Below, in pieces: positions 62,371 to 64,000 of a DNA stretch of 64,000 bases. Origin of the DNA: Arthrobacter sp. CJ23 (GTDB lineage: Bacteria; Actinomycetota; Actinomycetes; Actinomycetales; Micrococcaceae); the NCBI RefSeq assembly GCF_024741795.1, contig NZ_CP102950.1, forward strand, positions 2,480,001 to 2,544,000, given 5' to 3'. Under the pieces are notes generated by a model. That model did not search any database. It had not been told where the DNA came from and saw only the letters and a program-made list of their open reading frames with translations. Made by a program: the position numbers and the translations under genes. How positions within the stretch are numbered: the stretch's first letter is position 1; every line of letters begins with the position of its first letter.

Positions 62371-64000
62371 TCACGCGACGAGACTGTGAACAGTCACACC
62401 GTGGAAGCGGCGGAGGACTTCCTGCGCGTGCCGGATCTCGGCCTCGCATGCCGCGGCATCCCAGCCCAAGGGCCCGGCCAGTGCTGCTGCAATCTCATTC
62501 AGGAGTTCGCCGGTGACCAGGCCCCGGAAGGCCAGGGAGGTGCGGCGGATGAGGACATCCACGAGGTGTCCGATCTGCTCATGTTCGGCCATGAATTCCA
62601 GTTCCCGGACGCTCAGTTCGCGCGTGGACCGCAGTGCGGTGTCGTCTCCGGCGTTCAGGTAGGCAATGACGGTTTCTGCCCGGGTGCCGTAGCGGGTGAG
62701 CAGCCCGGCGACACGTGCGGCGTCGAGTCCGGGGCCCATGTGCTTCTTGATCCAGTCCTGCACGCCCTCTTCGCTGGCCGGGAAGCCGGCACCGCCGCCG
62801 ATGGCGAGCTTCGCCGTCGAGACCTTCCGGTCCATGCCCAGTTCCTGGAGGACATCATTGCTCAGGTGCTCTGCGAGCGCCCGGAAGGTGGTCCATTTGC
62901 CGCCGACCAGGCTGAGCACGACGGCGGCCTTGCCGCCGGGGGCGCCTGCCGCACCGGGCGCGGGGCGTTCGCTGCGTTCGATGCGGTAGTCGCGGGAGAC
63001 GAAGCCTGGCTGGGTGGCATCGTGGCGCGGCAGCGGGCGCACCCCGGAGAAGCTGTAGACGATGTGGCTGCGGTCCACGGCGATGGTGGGGAAAACATGC
63101 CCGACGAGGTCGAAGAAGTAGTCCACCTCCGCCTCCGTGCAAACGGCGTCCTCGGACATGTCGGCGTACACGTCAGTAGTTCCCACCAGGACCCGGTCCC
63201 CCATCGGGTAGATCAGCACGATCCGGCCGTCGGTGTGTTCGAAGAAGATCTCGCGGCCGTTGCAGGCCTCCAGCAGTCCGGGGTGGTCGAGCACGATGTG
63301 CGAGCCCTTGGTACCGCCCATGTAGGCGCTTGCCGCACCCATGGCCTCGTTGGTGAGGTCCACCCAGGCGCCGGTGGTGTTGACGATGACGTCCGCCTGG
63401 AAATCGAACTCGGCTCCGGTGAGCTCATCCCGGAGCCGCACCGTGCCGGCAGCGTCCGCGGCGCCGTCCATGGAGACGAGGGATACATAGTTGCTGGCGC
63501 GGGCGGTGCCGCCCGGCAGCCCGCCGCCGATCCCGGCCTTCTCGCCGTCCTGCAGGACGTCCAGGGTGAGCCGCTCCGGGTTGTGGACGGACGCGTCGAA
63601 GTAGGTGGCGGCGTACTTGATGCCAGGGTGCAGCCTGGGCAGTTCCGCGAGGGCCTTCTCGCGGCCGCGGAACTGGTGGCGGGGCACGCTGCCGCCATCC
63701 CGGGAGAAGAAGTCGTACATGCTCAGGCCGAGCTTGATCAGGAAGGCGCCGCGCTCCTTCGGCTTGCCTTGCTTGTGGGTCAGGAAGCGCATGGGGGCGG
63801 ACAGGATTCCCGAGAACGTGCTGAAGATCGGGATGGTGGTCTGCAGCGGCTTCACGTAGTGGGGGGCGATCCGGAGGAGCCTGTTGCGCTCCACCACGGA
63901 TTCCTGCACGAGGCGGAACTCACCGTTTTCCAGGTAGCGGATGCCGCCGTGGATCATGTGGGACGATGCGCCGCTGGCGCCCTGGCAGTAGTCGCCGCGC
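62371..64000 (-). CDS. glpD: glycerol-3-phosphate dehydrogenase (FAD), 5' partial
   Basis: Oxidises glycerol 3-phosphate to dihydroxyacetone phosphate at the membrane, feeding electrons to quinone. The frame is open to the window edge: residues RGDYCQGASGASSHMIHGGIRYLE are read before the ATG at 63957, which is therefore internal; the N-terminal FAD-binding motif lies outside. Visible parts are MIHGGIRYLENGEFRLVQES, VNTTGAWVDLTNEAMG, DGRIVLIYPMGDRVLVGTTD, YSFSGVRPLP and the C-terminal DAO_C domain (GAGFPASEEGVQDWI; LAFRGLVTGELLNEIAAAL). It is followed by glpF and glpK, so glycerol uptake, phosphorylation and oxidation are encoded together. Confidence 0.94.
   Translation of the reverse strand, partial: RGDYCQGASGASSHMIHGGIRYLENGEFRLVQESVVERNRLLRIAPHYVKPLQTTIPIFSTFSGILSAPMRFLTHKQGKPKERGAFLIKLGLSMYDFFSRDGGSVPRHQFRGREKALAELPRLHPGIKYAATYFDASVHNPERLTLDVLQDGEKAGIGGGLPGGTARASNYVSLVSMDGAADAAGTVRLRDELTGAEFDFQADVIVNTTGAWVDLTNEAMGAASAYMGGTKGSHIVLDHPGLLEACNGREIFFEHTDGRIVLIYPMGDRVLVGTTDVYADMSEDAVCTEAEVDYFFDLVGHVFPTIAVDRSHIVYSFSGVRPLPRHDATQPGFVSRDYRIERSERPAPGAAGAPGGKAAVVLSLVGGKWTTFRALAEHLSNDVLQELGMDRKVSTAKLAIGGGAGFPASEEGVQDWIKKHMGPGLDAARVAGLLTRYGTRAETVIAYLNAGDDTALRSTRELSVRELEFMAEHEQIGHLVDVLIRRTSLAFRGLVTGELLNEIAAALAGPLGWDAAACEAEIRHAQEVLRRFHGVTVHSLVA

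Overview
The window is high-GC Gram-positive DNA from an actinobacterium, most likely Arthrobacter or Pseudarthrobacter (Micrococcaceae). This rests on the actinobacterial bcc-aa3 respiratory genes (diheme QcrC, three-segment Rieske protein, CtaF), a hrcA-dnaJ2 heat-shock operon with a CIRCE site, the order rsmE-phoH-ybeY-corC-era, many GTG/TTG starts, and many start codons that sit 6-7 nt after a TAnnnT box (leaderless transcription). All gene assignments come from reading the sequence and remembered family motifs; no search was run.

Layout. 1-2.4 kb holds two decayed insertion sequences: an IS3-type transposase broken by one indel and an IS110-type transposase broken by two, the latter with a strong RNA hairpin just upstream. 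2.5-4.9 kb: VOC protein, DUF3054 protein, stand-alone AsnC-type domain, trpD. 5.0-13.8 kb is the aerobic respiratory chain: ctaE-qcrCAB on the plus strand and ctaC-ctaD-ctaF on the minus strand. Between them lie a DasR/NagR-like GntR regulator and a ptsH (HPr) gene around a dre-like operator. 14-25 kb: erpA, M20 dipeptidase, DUF3043 protein, pyrD, a frameshifted flavin dehydrogenase, two tandem alpha/beta hydrolases, uppS, recO, leuA. 25-48 kb: M13 peptidase, LCP protein, the era-to-hrcA housekeeping run, DUF3097, hemW, lepA, a solitary MazF/PemK-like gene, rpsT, holA, comEC, comEA, degV-like, then leuS. 52-60 kb: a likely accessory operon of two RND permeases with a small lipoprotein adaptor between them, followed by a secreted cysteine-bearing protein. 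60-64 kb: glycerol genes glpK, glpF and the 3' part of glpD, which runs off the window.

Three points deserve most attention. (1) Both leuA and leuS are preceded by short leader ORFs that encode nearly the same peptide, MRA..LLLS, each starting exactly 6 nt after a TAnnnT box. Each is followed by inverted repeats suited to attenuation, so one leucine-sensing mechanism seems to control both leucine synthesis and leucyl-tRNA charging. (2) The two-permease RND operon encodes no outer-membrane factor. Its adaptor is only 152 aa, and its first permease has Gly where the proton-relay Asp is expected while the second keeps Asp-Asp, which suggests an asymmetric heteromeric pump in a Gram-positive cell. 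(3) A DasR-type operator between the GntR gene and ptsH ties HPr expression to amino-sugar signalling.

Smaller features are an eight-copy 15-bp tandem repeat in which every unit carries the holA stop codon, a 39-bp direct repeat flanking a membrane-protein gene, and several strong bidirectional terminators between convergent genes. I saw no tRNA, rRNA or CRISPR array.
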